Source of the DNA: Bacteroidota bacterium
Lineage (GTDB): Bacteria > Bacteroidota > Bacteroidia > M30B66
Reading direction: 5' to 3'
NCBI GenBank assembly: GCA_027490225.1
Contig: JAIXYK010000031.1
Coordinates: 36,531 to 100,530, forward strand
DNA: 64,000 nt
Of the stretch, positions 63,914 to 64,000 are shown one piece after another. The notes beneath the pieces were generated by a model. It had not been told where the DNA came from and made no database searches. It saw only the letters and a list, made by a program, of their open reading frames with translations. Made by a program: the position numbers and the translations under genes. Position 1 is the first letter of the stretch; each line of letters opens with the position of its first letter.

Positions 63914-63996
63914 ATGCCCGCGGTAGGGATAGAGTGGAAAGCGCTGAAGGCAGAGCCTGAGGCCTTGGAACGATAGCCCGGCCACCGCCCAAATAA
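63914..63996. repeat. GC-rich dispersed-repeat-like element B
   Basis: A GC-rich island: GCCCGCGGTAGGGATAGAG at the start and GCCCGGCCACCGCCCAAAT at the end. GCGGT (63920-63924) can pair with ACCGC (63984-63988), with inner self-complementary parts. Start and end lines resemble element A at 27241-27338. It abuts the truncated Rpn-family remnant. It may continue past the window edge. Confidence 0.6.
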
Positions 63997-64000
63997 TTAA

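Overview
The window reads as chromosomal DNA of a low-GC member of the Bacteroidota. The evidence is type IX secretion (T9SS) C-terminal sorting domains on three proteins, a PorE-like TPR/beta-propeller/OmpA protein, typical lineage families (DUF2911, DUF4920, DUF4476, DUF2167, DUF3536/GH57, head-GIN), Shine-Dalgarno-poor starts, and repeated promoter -7 boxes of the Bacteroidota form TAnnTTTG, often followed by GC. A futalosine hydrolase (mqnB) points to menaquinone made by the futalosine route. I cannot place the organism to family from sequence alone. I see no rRNA, tRNA, CRISPR array, prophage or complete insertion sequence.

Layout. 1-2.5 kb: the N-terminus of an exported protein running off the left edge, a PhnA-like protein, a THEP1-like NTPase and a PfkB-family sugar kinase. 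2.5-7.9 kb: a minus-strand operon of four exported proteins (cyclophilin foldase, T9SS-sorted PQQ-type sugar dehydrogenase, T9SS-sorted kelch-like protein, DUF2911 protein), bounded by a good promoter and a bidirectional terminator. 7.9-8.6 kb: a Bax-inhibitor-1 membrane protein. 8.7-26.5 kb: one enormous gene of about 5,900 codons for a repetitive T9SS-sorted surface protein. 26.5-27.5 kb: a gene-free stretch with a 19-unit heptanucleotide array and a GC-rich dispersed-repeat-like element.

27.5-38.2 kb: a rhodanese/GNAT pair, mnmE, recQ with a small membrane protein, an AAA_28 kinase-like ATPase, a GH57/DUF3536 glycosidase, a second heptanucleotide array, LuxC-type acyl-CoA reductase divergent from a ferredoxin, psd, and a Lys/Cys-rich exported peptide. 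38.2-42.8 kb: a compact minus-strand operon (DUF6992-like protein, threonine aldolase, small protein, ftsE-like ATPase, glycosyltransferase 2, small membrane protein, yjjG). 42.9-46.6 kb: a multi-pass membrane protein, mqnB, rsmG and fbp.

46.7-56 kb: mostly minus-strand envelope genes (outer-membrane barrel, DUF2167 protein, GT39 glycosyltransferase, single-CxxCH protein, DUF4920 protein, mnmD, PorE-like OmpA protein with a TPR partner, YiiX-like hydrolase, DUF4878-like lipoprotein). 56-63.3 kb: pyrE with an SRPBCC protein, a NUDIX hydrolase whose start codon overlaps that of pyrE, a TonB-C-like protein, a 2,4-dienoyl-CoA-reductase-like SDR, DUF4476, thioredoxin, mazG, PagL-like acyloxyacyl hydrolase and a head-GIN lipoprotein. 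The right end holds a 5'-truncated Rpn-family nuclease/transposase remnant next to a second GC-rich repeat-like element.

Most of the window is ordinary housekeeping and envelope sequence. The most unusual points are the giant repetitive gene, an intrinsic terminator lying inside the first codons of the YiiX-like gene, the shared CATG start of pyrE and the NUDIX gene with facing promoters, two 7-bp arrays of the same family, and several promoters so close to start codons that leaderless transcripts are likely. I did not find a convincing new multi-gene defence or metabolic system.
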